The notes: generated by a model not told the origin, from the sequence alone. Counted from the stretch's first letter, positions 40,674-54,567 are shown. The stretch: DNA of 64,000 nt from Pagrus major (GCF_040436345.1 NC_133234.1:13904446-13968445), one strand, 5' to 3'. Program-made: numbers and translations.

Positions 40674-41824
40674 ACTGTACTGTCTCTGACTTTTTGCCTT
40701 CACACAGCACAGAGACGGTTTCTGATATAGCATTTTGCTACGTCACTCCTCAGCCAGTCTTCTGCACTATAGCATATATAGACCTACTCAAACCTGTTTG
40801 TCTTGATATCTCAGACGTACGATAACCCATCAACCAACAAAAGCCCACACGCAGTGGCTCAAAAGAGTTATTATTATTATAATCTGTTATTGTCATTCAT
40901 ATATACCATCGGATTATAGTTATTGAATAAGCCATGTGTCAGTATGATTAACAGCCACAACAGCATCAGCTGATATTGTTTACACTGTGTGTGTCATCAT
41001 GGAAAAATGTGGTCCTGGAGGCACCTTTTAAATACCACAGACACAGTTCTGAGAACTTCATGTTCTTATTTCTGTCTTCCTTGTCTGTCGGTCTGTCTAT
41101 GAGTTGAAGGCAACACGCACGCCACTTGCTTTTTTATGGTGCAAAGAATTAAATCCCTAAAAAATCAATCCAATGAATTTTTATTTCTCACAAAAGGTGT
41201 CTTGAGAAAGGTCTTTGTGACAGAAACGTTGACCTTTTTTAAATGGGTGTGGGAAGTACTATTTTTCATTGTAATTGTCGGTCGGTGGACAGATTTCTGT
41301 CAGGTGACAGGCCGTGACCCGCTGTTAGCCAAGAGTGGCCTGGCACACTGTGTTTAACTCAACCTTTAGCATAAAGAAGGAAAATTCCAACACACCTTTC
41401 TGCCAAACGTTAAATGAGCAGATTGATACCAGTCTCAAATACATCTGGTGAACATGAAGCTACGATCAAGCAGCCAGTTAGCTTAGCTTAGCAGAAAGGT
41501 AATAAAATCCTCTAAATTTGGCAAAAAATAACACATTAAATGTTGTTTGTTTAATCTGTACAAAACCAAAGGTCTAAAAATATCACATTTGTGTTGTACA
41601 GGGGATTATGTGCTGGGCTGAAAGTCTTGCTGTCTTCATGAGGTTGTCAGGAGGGATTTGTTGTTAATCACTGTAAGCTTAAAATCTAATATTTGTCAAA
41701 TTTCTTCCTGAGAGACAAATTAAAACAGCATTTTGTGGGTCTGTGGGTTTTCAACTGTGCTAAACAGATGTTATGTTAAAAGGTCATAGCAAATAGTAGT
41801 ACTGAGTGGTATCAGTGGCGGCAA

Positions 41825-42736
41825 GTAAAATTTAGAACGCAGGACTTGTGATTGAGACTTTTTTTTGTATGTATGTTTCATTGTATGCAATGCTAAGGCA
41901 TTCATTACTTATATTTAATGAATATTTGTTTTAATGTAAAGTGTATTGTGGTACTGATAAGAGATGGATGGCTTTATAATTTTAGCTATAAAAGTGACTG
42001 GCATTTTAAAGAAGATGTTTGTGTTAAATTAAGTTTGTTTTACACCAAATTAGGCCAGTAGGAATAAAAGGGCAATGCAAAAAATGTTTGTCATCATAGT
42101 TTGTTTTTCTACCATTTATCAGCATTCAGTAACTTCAAATAAATAACCACCATCAGACTCCTAGGAACCAAATACTGAGATACAGAAGAACAAAACTCTT
42201 CTTCTTTGGTAAAAAGTAGTTTATTCTTTAGATTGCAGAAAGTACAAAAGAAATGTGGAATACAAAGGGTCTGGATTCAGAATGCAGACGAGCAACAATT
42301 TTCCTGGCATCATCTTTTAAACCTCCCAGTCACCTTCCATGCTCAGCTCCACCTGAGGGGATGGGATGATGCCTTGGTCAATAATCAAACTAAAAATCTT
42401 TGATTGGTATGATTTTAGATAAATGTGTCATTACAAATGTTGACTAAGAAAAATAACCTGCCTATACTTACTATACTACTCACATCCTTGATAAGGGTCT
42501 CACAATAATACACTCTTTGATACAATAACAACCAAAGGTCAAAGACTTACTTCCTGATTCTCAGAGCTTCATATTTTCTTTGATTAAAATAAAACAATAA
42601 CAATTTCTGCCACAATCATCATGATGTTATACATCAGTATAATTTGAAACTTCATAAATTATTAGATTAAATGATTCAGAAGAAAAACAAGACAATGCAA
42701 CAGAAGAAGTTTAGAGTTTCTTAGTGCAGAACTGTG
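41825..42736. other. 3' flank of protease E, duplicate of the flank of A
   Basis: From 41825 (AGTAAAATTTAGAACGCAGG) to the stop of E the sequence follows 15001-15924 closely, including an AATAAA on - at 42220-42225 that matches 15411-15416. This marks the low-coordinate edge of the duplicated A/E unit. No other gene is seen. Confidence 0.7.
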
Positions 42737-45700
42737 CTATATAGCTAAGACGTGCTGCAGGAACACTGTCACTGAGATGACAATGACCATAAGCTCAGTT
42801 GTAGCGGCTGATGCTGTGGAGGATGGAGTGGTTACATTTCCCACTGTGGTTGCATTTCCCACTGTGGTTGCATTTCCTGGAGCCGACATGGTTGCATTTC
42901 CAGAACCTGTGCTGCGACACACAAAGCTGCTGTCGGGGTCGGTGCCAGTGGAGGTGAATGTCACAAAGCTAACATTCGCTCCCGCCACTTGACCCATGAT
43001 CCAATCCTGGAACTCAGACACTCGGGCATAGACCTCAGGGAAACCAGCCACAGCACAAGGTACTCCAAAATTGGTAATGCCAGCCTGGACCCACCTTGTG
43101 CCTTGTTTGCATTGCAGAGGTCCACCTGAGTCACCCTGCAAGAGGAGAGACAAAACACCATAAGTGAATGGATACTGCTGGTAATGTACAGGATGAGACT
43201 TGAGTACACTTATCTAGCCTCACCTGGTACATTCTCACTGACAAAAATATTTTAATAGCACAAATATAAAAGTTATGTATTATGGTGGGGAAATTGGTGA
43301 AGAAGGAAAGAGGATGGAACAAAGGATCTTATGAGAAGACAGGATGTTAGGGGGTAGGAAATTTTGATTAATCTTGGTAGTTTGAAGAAGAAAAAAAAAA
43401 CGAGTCAGTCCTACAACTTCAAATGCAACAATAATGGTTTATTATATTTACAAAACATGCTCCTCTGTTCTCTTGCCCCGCACACATCATTTGGTCAGTG
43501 ATCTCTGCACCTCGTACAGGGATGTAATTGCAAGTGCACTGCTTGTTTCCAATGACAGGAATCTGAACCTCCTGCAGTGGAGTCGAGGCGGGCAAGGACT
43601 CTGTGGAAGAGAAAGTGGGCTATGAAATCAGCGGACACACTGAGTTACAGATAGTGGCTCTGTATGCTGTACTAGTCACAGTGGAGCTAAATGCTAACGT
43701 CAGTATGCTAACATGCACCAAATGGCGACTTCTATGTTATGCATTCGAACATTTGTTAAAGCTGCTGTAAGTGACATATTTTCATTAAAATAAGTGTTGA
43801 GAAGCTCTATATTCCAACAGTAATCACTCTATTAGAGTGTTTGGTCAGTGACCCATGTCTCTCCTCCCCCTGCTCATGCAGTAAAGGAGAAAACAAATTT
43901 CTGGTATCACTGCCCACTTTATCCAATCAGGACAGAGAACTCCATAACGAGGCCGTCCTGTCTGCTAATGAACTTGCAGAGAGAAGGATCCTCCTGTTTG
44001 CTGCTCTGTCTGCCGATTATCACTGTGTGTTCATGTGACAGGAAGTTAGCTCAAATGACAACATTGCTTCCAGCAGCTTTAACCAGCACTCAACATAAAG
44101 TACACTTGACTTGATAATAGCACTAGATTAAAAGCCTGCAGAATACTCACCAGCTGCTCCAAGATTGCCCCAGCCAGTAGCCCAGCAGGAAGTGGAGTTG
44201 TAGAACTGGCTGGAGTTACTCGCCAGGCAGATGGGTCTGATGAAGTTAGTGAAACTGACAGGGCTGCTGAGCCTCATTAGGGCAATATCATTGTTCAATG
44301 AGGTGATGTTGAAGTCAGGATGGACGATGATCTGGGACAGTGTGCGGTTCACCTCATTATCATTTGGGCCACTCTGAGTCTCTCTTCCAAGGTAGAGGGT
44401 CCATGCACTAGTTGAGTTGCTGGATAAAAAGAATACAGATAGCAAACGCATAAAAAATATTTCCAGGAAGATCTTTAGACAATTGTTATGACAAACATGA
44501 CAAGATATGCAATATCCTGAAAAGTGAGAGTGAAAGGAAAGTTTTGTTGGTACAAAGAAGGAAGGCCTGTGACAAAAGTCAGAAAAGTGACTTGATCATG
44601 GTGGAAGGTGTCGCTGCAACGTTATTGACTTGTGAAATTAGCTTTTGAATTAAATTTCAATGACTTTCTCAAGTTGAAAAAAATATCTTTTAGATTGATA
44701 GGCATCATAAGTCTTGCGTCTTATGTCTTTACATCTCTTCCAGAAGCCTCACAGAGCTTTTACATCGAAGTGCTCTGCCCTTTGCTCATTCTCAGAAGAC
44801 TGCTGGGCTTTGAAAGGACACGTGACCACAGTGAACTGATATTGTCACTGTAGGATGTGTTAGGACATGAGGTAAATGTCCTGAATGTCAAATACTGTAG
44901 ATGTTACTTTCAGATCATTGAAATTTGAGGCGGAGGCAGACATGCTGACTACAGGTTTTCCCCCAGTTAAGACAACCCTTGTAAATTTCATTGTACACAT
45001 TATGTGTCCCTTTTGTACCGTTATGTTTTCTTTAAATCAATCCATCTCGGTTTAGAAAGGATTGTTACTGTATTTTGAGTTTAAATTTTTAAGCACACGA
45101 AATTAAACAGTTTCTCTTACAATATGATGCATTGGGCTGCTGTCATCACCCACTGGTCACTGATGAGTGTCCCTCCACAAATGTGAGTCCTCACAATATT
45201 GAGGTGCAGGCTGACCTGCCAGGGCCATGACCCAGCTGTGGCATTGTCACCACCCACTATCCTCGTGTTCAGAGGTGCCATTCCACAATCTGACAGAGCA
45301 TAGACAACCATGTGTAAGTACAAATAAAAAAAGGTAGGTTCATTTGTAGCTCTGTTTCTTCACAGTCATTTGTGGTTATTGTTCTTACAGTGCATCGCCG
45401 CAGCATTTATGGAATATATGAAATATGACTGTGCTTACCCTGAGCCCTTGACCCTGTAGAAAAGAGAGATGGAAAGAGTGAATCTCATCTGTTTGCGTCA
45501 ATGTGTGTTTCATTGTTAGACCCAGCAAACTTTGCAGTAAAGGTATTAGTAGTGTAGTATCTAGCCTCAGACAGAAGATGGCCTAGAGTTCCATCTGCTT
45601 CCTCTAATGGACTAGAGTACTTAGTAAAAAGGCCTCAGACCTTTCCCAAGACTTCTACAAAGCACTTCCCATCACTACAAAAATTTGAATTTGTACATTA

Positions 45701-46985
45701 GTGAGATCACAACCCAAACGAAACAAGTGTGTGCTTCAATGTAGAAGATATGTTTCACTATTACACATCACAGTACAGTCTGATTATTCTGCCCCAGTAG
45801 CGGATCATATCAACAAGAGGACACTTATCCAGGTACGCTTGGGAATATTAACAACAATGAAAAAAAACAAAAATTTCCTGCATTTTAGATGATTAATTTG
45901 ACTGTAATTTAGGTGTGTTTTGTGGTTGGATTAGCTTTTGATATTTTCAATAGTAATACATCATTGTGTCCACAATATAAAAAGAGAAGTTTTCTTTTGA
46001 TCCCGGACAGTTGAAAAAGTTTTAAATGTTGAAAAGCTTAAAGTATCAGAAACAGTTGAAAATTTAGCTAAACGCAATGACCAAATGGTGACGTTGGCTA
46101 ATTATCTACTTAGGCTACTTGTTATAATGTGGGCCTTTTTGCAGGCGTCCCCTGAAAAAGGTCCAGTCATTATTCAAACCACAAAATCAAGTAGTCCCTT
46201 TTTACAGTACAGTTACAGCAGGCCTGTATTGTCCAGGAACAGGTAAATATATTCTGCCTCTGCAGCTTTACAGGAAATTTTGGTGACTGAATGTTACCAT
46301 ACATGCCTCCTGCACAGTATCATCATTATATTTCAAAGAACCTTTGGTAAGTTATGAACATAATAACATTTAAACAAGTATAGCTGTGGTCCAGTTCTCA
46401 CACCAATAAGAAAGATTTAACACCTGTTAAGTAGGCTAGGGTTTCTGTCTGTTTATTTTATTTCATTTTATTTTATTGAATAGTGTGAACTCAAATTGTA
46501 TCAGTATGTTCCTGCAAGAGGCAAGCTATCAATAGCTTGAAACATTTACTAAGCAACCACTCTACAACACACCTCTCAATAGTTTGCAGGTATTTCAATG
46601 TTGATAATTATCACTTATGTGAAATCATTAATTGATAGATCTATACAATACAGCATTTCTGCAACAAACCCAGTCTCAATTAACCTTATATTCACATCAT
46701 ATTTAGAGTTGTTTCTCTACTCTTTGGAAAAGAAAAGGAAACTTTAAATAGATATTTCAACATAATATAATCAAATACAACACCACTTCTAAATAAATCA
46801 TCAAAAATGACCATAAAGTTGGATCAAAATTTCAACACTGATTAACTAAATATATGGTTTATTGTTATTAAATGAGAGAATTATTGATTTGTAACAGATA
46901 ACAAACTGCTAAGTCAGTATAAAAGCTCACCTTGCCCAGTGAGGGCTGTATACATCAGGAGCATCCATACAGTCCAGGCTGTCAT
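42737..46985 (-). CDS. Protease E: S1A protease homologue with His57 to Gln (predicted pseudoenzyme)
   Basis: Six exons on - (46931-46985, 45439-45453, 45121-45289, 44151-44419, 43452-43600, 42737-43135) join in frame to 351 aa with all GT/AG sites present. Signal peptide [18 protein letters not shown], micro-exon [25 protein letters not shown]. The catalytic His is replaced (TAAQC, codon CAA), as in C. Asp102 (LNNDIALM) and Ser195 (GDSGGP) are kept. Position 192 is Phe because the exon ends TTT|GTAAAT. The stalk is longest here, with a repeated [17 protein letters not shown] stretch rich in N-glycosylation sites, then a hydrophobic GPI-type tail. A TATA-like box (47080-47087) sits about 95 bases before the ATG. 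Without His57 peptide hydrolysis should be lost or very weak, so a binding, decoy or regulatory role is possible. An early-stage pseudogene is the other reading. Confidence 0.85.
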
Positions 46986-47817
46986 ACTGTACTGTCTTCA
47001 AGCTTTTGCCTTCAGGTAAACGCAGACACTCTTTCTGATTTAGCTCTTTGCTTTGTCACTTCTCAGTCACTCACCTGCTCTATTTAAAGCATTCACACAC
47101 AATAAAAACTTGTTTTTTTAAATACCTCAGGCGGGCATTCCCCCCACGTCAAACTTGGCAAACATGCCTTTTGATGAGGAAGACCTTCATTTTTGATGAA
47201 ACTGTGATCATTTCCGTTGATTAGATCACTGGAGGAAATACAGTTATGTCAGTGGTTCACTGATTTGTATGATTTGTAAGACTACTCACTCGTCCATCAC
47301 CTCTCCAGATAGGCATTAAAACTGTCTTTCCATGGAGTTCAATTCATTTTGTAATTGCGACTAACAAATGGTTAAAGTGGATGCGTCAATGCCTATAAAG
47401 GACTACATACAGTAGCACGTCATGACAGAATGGTGGACCTCATAACAAAGGACATATTCAAACATTTCCCATCCTGTTGAATCAGGCGTTAGCGTGTTGC
47501 TCGGCTAATGTGGCTACTCTTAGGATACTGATGTTGGACAATGTAATATTCAGGGACAACTGTATAAATGTTGTCTCATTTGAAGCCAACTGAAAATAAG
47601 TAGTAGGTTTGATGCCTGTTACGTTTTTTTCATGTTGTTTTTTGTGTGTATACTGCATTATTGCAGTGCTAGCTCAGTTAGCGTTACCTTTATTTTCATA
47701 TGAAGCCTGTTTTGCAGCAGGATCCTTAATTGGTTTAGAGGCAGTTCAAATATGTGTTTGTTGCAGCTGTGTGTAAATCAACCTGATAACATGCCCTGAA
47801 GATTAGGATATAGGAAG

Positions 47818-47884
47818 GACCCCCTGTGAGATGATTCATCTCAAGGGGCTATCCTGAATAAATAAATAAATTCAAATAGTTAGG
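47818..47884 (+). mobile_element. Short 3' tail of a LINE inserted upstream of protease E
   Basis: Compared with the matching DNA upstream of A (near 20465) and C, about 65 bases are added here: GATGATTCATCTCAAGGGGC, then CTATCCTG and AATAAATAAATAAAT. This is the typical 3' end with short tandem tail of fish LINEs. The copy is extremely 5'-truncated. Confidence 0.65.
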
Positions 47885-47978
47885 TATAAAAAAGAAATGG
47901 TCAAACTACAGGAATTTGTTTGTTTGGCAACCATGTGGAACCCGATTAGCAATTAGCTTGCTAACACCATATTCTTTG

Positions 47979-49051
47979 TGTAACATATGGGACGCTAGGA
48001 CCCAGGTCACAAGGTGGGTAACCTAGCAACAGCAGCCGCACAGTGCAGGAGACTAGGATCTCGCGGGACTTTATAAGTCCACGTTTGTTCTCGTTGCTCA
48101 CCCTCGTTCATGCTCCTGTTGCCGGCGCTGTGGTCTGAGAAGAAAAGAGGTACAAACATTTTCTGGGTCTATAAAGTTCTTGTTTTATCTTGAGTTTAGA
48201 CTACTTCCCTCTATTATTGCTACTTACCTCTATTATTGCAATTTTTAGAGTGTCTGTTGATGCCATCAGTTTATTAAACCTTGTATTTTTCTCATTATAT
48301 TTGTAGACAACCAGCATTTTATCTTTTCCAGCCTATCTGCTGTACTGTACCTGCATGTGCTTCACCTCAGCTCTAGAAGGTATGAGATTGGGCATATGGG
48401 TATTATCTGATTCCGTTTTAATTATGCAGTGGCAGTTCTAGTAACATATTGATTATGTTTTGTAGGCTGAACTGGTGACACACGTCTGCAGGGCAGCCAC
48501 TGTTCTCTCCTCCCAAAGATTGGTGTAATTAGCCAGTGCGCTCCTTGCTTCAGGTGGTTTTAGTGCTCTTGTACCTCGATTGTTATGACCATTTACCTTC
48601 CCATGGTGTTTTAGAGGGTGATGTTTCTCTTTGAAAGTCTGCAGTGCTCATTAATAATATTTTACAAGTTCAAGTGGCAGTGCTCTCTAGCAGCCCTCGG
48701 AGTGTGCAGTGTTTCCTAACCTTTAAGTGTGCAGTGTTTCCTAACCTTTAAGTGTGCAGTGTTACTCACCTAGGGTCTTATTTTGGTCAAACTCCTGGTA
48801 CTAGTTGATTCCTCCTACAGATACAACTGTGTTTATTTTATTGTATGTGAGATATTGTTGAATAAAATTGTTACTTCTGTAATTACGCTAAGAAGTCTCT
48901 GCTTTTCCTTGCCTAATAAGCATCAACCTGAGTGGGGAGCTTTTGCTGCAAGTTCAGAGTAGAGTCACACTGCGTGTGGTTCAGGGTCTCTCCCCTTAAA
49001 GAGAGTGGCATTGTCACACATTAGGAAAAGGTATTGTTAGTACAGGTCACA
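47979..49051 (+). repeat. 5' LTR of the Ty3/Gypsy element
   Basis: It starts TGTAACATATGGGACGCTAG and ends ACAGGTCACA. It carries three tandem copies of a unit beginning AGTGTGCAGTGTT (about 48708-48775) where the 3' LTR has two. An AATAAA lies near 48860. Confidence 0.92.
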
Positions 49052-52000
49052 TTTGGCGTTGTCGGCAGGATTGCAGAGGCTTTTTATGTTTTTACTCGGA
49101 GGCACTAAGGTAGCAATAGGTTAGGAGTGGAGGAAGAGAACAGTGGTTGTCCAGGAGGAGATCCAGAGGACATCCACCGCACTCTAGCTGCAACACCGCC
49201 CTCTAGCTGCAACACCGCACCACCTGAGTGTATAAAAATGGTGGACAAGGACATTATTCCTGGGGGGTTTGCTCACCCATACCCACGTATTGACTGTTGG
49301 GTTTTGTTTTTTGGAAAAGCCAATTAAATGTCTGAATCAGAAGAACAAATCAGGGCCTTGGCCGAACTTGTTCAGCAGCTAATGGATTAGATATTCCATA
49401 CTTGGGATATGTGGAGCTAGATGTTGAAGTCCTTGGCACCATCCTCTCACAGATGGGCATCCTGGTGGTAAAAGACCCTCCTGACCCAGCTTCCCAGCGA
49501 CAGAAAACTGCAGTACCTGGACTGCTGGGAATGAACATTATTAGTTGCTGCTACTCTGTATTATTCAGGGAGCATGGTGACAACCTTTTTTCTTCTCCTC
49601 TAGTAAAACAAGCTGAGAGGGAATGGGGGCGTGCATTGTCAGAGTGCCAACAGATGGAACGCCTCTTGCAGACCATCCATGTGGGGGAAGCTGTGACACC
49701 ACCAGGACCGGCACTCCGGATACCAGCGGGCTCCCTACAGTTTGTCCAGGCCACCTGCAACCAAGGTCCAGGCCCAGCCCTTGGCACCGTACTGCTGGAG
49801 CCTTTGCCCTATGGAAAAGGTCGGCTACCCATGAACCTGCTAATATCTAGCGCCCTCCTCACTGTTTCCAGAGGGACTGTCAATGACCCTGTTGTTAATG
49901 TTGGCGAGGAAACCAGTGGCTAAGATCTAAAACAGTGTTGTGGACGTTACATCTGGCCAATTTAAATTCCTCTTCCCAGGCTGTACAGGTGGAGGAGCAG
50001 ACACAGGACCAAGGCCGGCAGGTGGTATTTATCCAGTCCACGGCAGTAGAGGCCTCTCCCCCCTCCCCCCTCCCTGGCCTCATTGAACTGGATTGGCCCG
50101 ACCGACCTCCTTACGATGTACAATCAGCCAAGAGTTTGTTGACAAAGTACCAAGATGAATTCAGCCTGGACGATGGAGACTTGGGCTGTACTGATCTGAT
50201 CCACCATGAGATCCCACTGGTGGATGACGCCCCTGTCCATCAGCGGTACCGCCGTCTCCCCCATCTCAATTTTCACTTGTCAAGGCCCACATACAAGACC
50301 TGTTACAGTGGGGGATTGTGAGAGTGAGCTCCAGCCCCTACTCCTCCCCCATCGTAGTTGTCCAGAAAAAGTGTGGTGACATCCGGCTGTGTGTCGATTA
50401 TTGACAACTCAACGCCAAGACGAGGAAAGACGCATACCCCCTGCGACGCATTGAAGAGTCTTTGGATGCCCTTACTGGTGCCAAATGGTTCTCAACTCTC
50501 GACTTGGCAAGTGGATACAACCAGGTGCCAATGTCAGAGAGGGACAAAGAGAAGACAGCATTCTGCACCCCATTCGGCCAACCGAATGCCATTTGGACTT
50601 TGTAAAGGGCCAGGAACTTTCCAGCGCCTGATGGAATGTATCTTCAGGGAACAGAGCTTTCAGTCATTGGTACTGTATTTGGATGATATCATCATTTTCT
50701 CCACATCCTTCAATCAACACCTGCAGCGGTTGGAGATGGTCCTGAGTCGGCTCCAGCAGCACAACCTGAAACTGAAGATGTCTAAATGTCACTTCTTTCA
50801 GCGGGAGGTGCAATATCTGGGCCATATCATCTCCCTTGCTGGGGTGGCAACCGACCTGGAGAAGACAAGGGCAGTGGCAGAATGGAAGCGCCCATCCACC
50901 GTCACTGAGCTACATGGCTTCTTGGGTTTTGCCTCCTTCTATAGGCGTTTCGTGGAGGGGTTCGCAAAACATGCAGCTCCGCTTCATCGACTGGTTGGAG
51001 AGCTAGAAGGAAGCAAGAAGAAACCAAGGTCAAAGGTCAGTGCCAAGTTAGAAGGACAGTGGAGTGAGTTATGTGAAAAAGCATTCCAGACACTCAAAAA
51101 CAAGATGGTCACTGCTCCTGTCTTCAGCTATGCCGACTTCAAGAAGCCCTTTATTCTAGAAGTTGATGCCAGCCATCAGGGCCTAGGTGCAGTACTATCT
51201 TAAGAACAGGATGGAACACGCCGGCCAATTGCATTTGCCAGCCAGGGACTTAGACCAAGTGAACGAAACATGTCCAACTACAGCTTCATGAAATTAGAAT
51301 TCCTTGCTCTGAAGTGGGCCATCACAGAAAAGTTCAAGGAATACCTTCTGGGGGTGACCTTGACTGTATACACAGACAACAACCCCCTGAGCTACCTCCA
51401 GACGGCCAAGCTAGCAGCTGTAGAGTAACGGTGGGCATCCGAATTGGCCAGTTTCAACTTTGACATTAAGTACCACCCCGGAGTAGCAAATCGCAACACT
51501 GATGCCCTTTCCTGCCAACCGAACACCCCAGCAGTAGAGTCCATTTCTGATGTTGTGCCTGGTTTTAACATTCCTCCACAAATGACTGATTCCATAAAGA
51601 ATTCTCCTAGACAACCACAGCTCACTGCTAACGTCATGGCCGTGGACGCAGCTCCTGTGTGAGAGAAGGTTGATCTGCAGGCCCTGCAAGCCACAGATCC
51701 AGTGATCAAAGCATTTCTCCCCTACGGGAAGAGAGGGCGCCACCCAAACAGAGCAAAACGGTCCAGAGAACCCGACCAGGTTTTGGAGCTTGCCCGGCAA
51801 TGGAGGAGAATCAGGGAGAAGGACAATGTGCTTTATCGAGAGGTACAGATGCCCCCAAGCCGACAGACAGTTCACCAGCTGCCAAAAGCATTACAGGCCG
51901 AGGTACTGATCAGTTTACACGACAATCATGGCCACCAGGGAGCAGAAAGGGATAGCCTTGGTCAGGGAAAGATGCTACTGGCCAAATATGCGTTCAGACA

Positions 52001-53394
52001 TTGACCAGTGGTGCAAAGAGTGTGAATGCTGCATCATTGCCAAAGCAGTACAGCCCTCAGTCCGGACATTCATGGGACGTCTGACGGCCTCCAAACCATC
52101 AGAGATAGTTTCCATTGACTTTACCACCTTGGAAAGAGCCAGTGATGGGAGAGAGCATGTCTTGGTCGTGACCGACGTTTTCTCCAAAGTCACCCAAGCA
52201 TATCCAACATCAGACCAGAAGGCCCATACTGTTGTCAAAATCCTCACAGAAAAGTGGTTTTATACCTATGGAGTGCCTAAACGGATTCATTCGGACCAAG
52301 GCCGCAACTTTGAGGGTGAACTACTTAAACGCCTTTGCCAGCTGTATGGGATTGCAAAAAGCAGGACGACCCCTTACCATCCGGAGGGAAACATACAGTG
52401 TGAGAGGTTTAATCGAACCCTTTTTGATCTTTTGCGCTGTCTCCCAGGAGAGAAAAAGCGAAAGTGGCCTCAAATGCTCCCCCATTTGGTGTTTGCCTAC
52501 AATACAACAGTCCACCAGTCAACTGGTCATTCACCTTAGAAACTGATGTTTGGCCAGAAGCCCCGGCTACCTGTTGACCTACTACTGGGACAAGCTGATG
52601 AGGAGCCAGTTCCTATTTCATCAGATGATTGAGTAACCAAACATCAAGACCACCTGGCTTCTGTGTAAATGGCAGCTAAAAAGCATCTGGAGGCAGCTGC
52701 CACAGCCAGGGAGCAGCGCCAACCTCCAACAACCACATCCATCCTTCCAGTTGGTACCCTGGTCTATCGGAAGAACCATGTACTAGGACGAAGAAAAAAC
52801 CAAGACGTCTGGGAATCAACAGTCTACCAAGTGGTAAAATGCCTGGATAATGTCAGCACAGTATACAAGATCCAGTCCCAGTGTAATCCAGAACAGCAGA
52901 AAACTGTCCATCGCTCTGAATTAAGGCCAATCACTGACAGGGGAGCCACTGGTGGCCCCCTCTTCCCCCAGACGGAGGGATGAAACCCCTCCTCTAGAAG
53001 ATGCTAGTGAGGATGAGGACAGCGACACCGGCCTTCTGCCCCCCCCCCCCCCCCCCCCCCAAGTAATGTTGGCTCTTTTGCCGAACAGGAGCCAGCCCCA
53101 GATCCCCAGCCCCCAGACTGGCTTTTTGTCCATGGTAGAACCGGCAGAACTCTCAGAGAGCAACCTACCTCCCCTCGAAAGACCAGGGACAGTCCTCCAG
53201 TTGTTAGGGCCAGAGCCTGTGTTACGGCGCTCCCATCGAACCATGGCTGGGCAACATTCAAACCCATCCCATCTACCCCAGCCCTTAGCCCAACGGACCT
53301 CAGACCCTTTAGCACGCAGGCCACAGGACTAATGTTCCTTTTGAGCGGAGCAAGTTATGTCACCGGGACGGCGACCTTTTAAAGTGAGGGTGTA

Positions 53395-54435
53395 TGTAAC
53401 ATATGGGACGCTAGGACCCAGGTTTCCAGGTGGGTAACCTAGCAACAGCAGCCGCACAGTGCAGGAGACTAGGATCTCGCGGGACTTTATAAGTCCACGT
53501 TTGTTCTCGTTGCTCACCCTCGTTCATGCTTCTGTTGCCGGCACTGTGGTCTGAGAAGAAAAGAGGTACAAACATTTTCTGGGTCTATAAAGTTCTTGTT
53601 TTATCTTTTATCTTCCCTCTATTATTGCTACTTAACTCTATTATTGCATTTTTTAGAGTGTCTGTTGATGCCATCAGTTTATTTAACCTTGTATTTTTCT
53701 CATTATATTTGTAGACAACCAGCATTTTATCTTTTCCAGCCTATCTGCTGTACTGTACCTGCATGTGCTTCACCTCAGCTCTAGAAGTTATGAGATTGGG
53801 CATATCATTATTATCTGATTCCGTTTTAATTATGCGGTGGCAGTTCTAGTAACTCTATTGATTTTGTTTTGTAGGCTGAACTGGTGACACACGTCTGCAG
53901 GGCAGCCACTGTTCTCTCCTCCCAAAGATTGGTGCAATTAGTCAGTGCGCTCCTTGCTTTAGGTGGTTTTAGTGCTCTTGTACCTCGATTGTTATGACCA
54001 TTTACCTTCCCATGGTGTTTTAGAGGGTGATGTTTCTCTTTGAAAGTCTGCAGTGCTCATTAATAATATTTTACAAGTTCAAGTGGCAGTGCTCTCTAGC
54101 AGCCCTCCAAGTGTGCAGTGTTTCCTAACTTTTAAGTGTGCAGTGTTACTCACCTAGGGTCTTGTTTTGGTCAAACTCCTGGTACTAGTTGATTCCTCCC
54201 ACAGATACAACTGTGCTTATTTTATTGTATGTGAGATATTGTTGAATAAAATTGTTACTTCTGTAATTACGCTAAGAAGTCTCTGCTTTTCCTTGCCTAA
54301 TAAGCATCAACCTGAGTGGGGAGCTTTTGCTGCAAGTTCAGAGTAGAGTCACACTGCGTGTGGTTCAGGGTCTCTCCCCTTAAAGAAAGTGGAGTTGTCA
54401 GGCATTAGGAAAAGGTATTGTTAGTACAGGTCACA
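53395..54435 (+). repeat. 3' LTR of the Ty3/Gypsy element
   Basis: It matches the 5' LTR along its whole length with scattered substitutions and a few small length differences. The right flank after CACA reads TTTGTATTAC. Together with the left flank ATATTCTTTG this rebuilds the unoccupied site still visible upstream of protease C at about 34262-34280. Confidence 0.92.
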
Positions 54436-54567
54436 TTTGTATTACACAGTTTCACAGTTTTACACAGTTGCTTCAGTAAAACTCCTTACCTTACCAAAAC
54501 TTTGGTAAGGTATCAGAGAATCAAAGTTTTGACTTGATTATAGATTAAAAGTTTAAAGGATCCTCAC

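Larger units (their letters stand above)
47979..54435 (+). mobile_element. Ty3/Gypsy LTR retrotransposon, broken copy
   Basis: The element is bounded by two similar LTRs (47979-49051 and 53395-54435) and flanked by TTTG on both sides. Directly after the 5' LTR comes TTTGGCGTTGTCGGCAGGAT, in the primer-binding position. A purine-rich stretch precedes the 3' LTR. Internal pol parts are recognisable in order on +: a protease-like region (about 49390-49560), reverse transcriptase (about 50090-51010, with LYLDDIIIFS), RNase H (about 51060-51440), integrase (about 51900-52550, with [11 protein letters not shown]) and a C-terminal tail (about 52670-52980). It is a fossil: the coding region is broken, with something like ten disruptions. 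The LTRs differ at roughly 3 % of positions by eye, so it is fairly young. It lies between proteases E and F. Confidence 0.93.
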
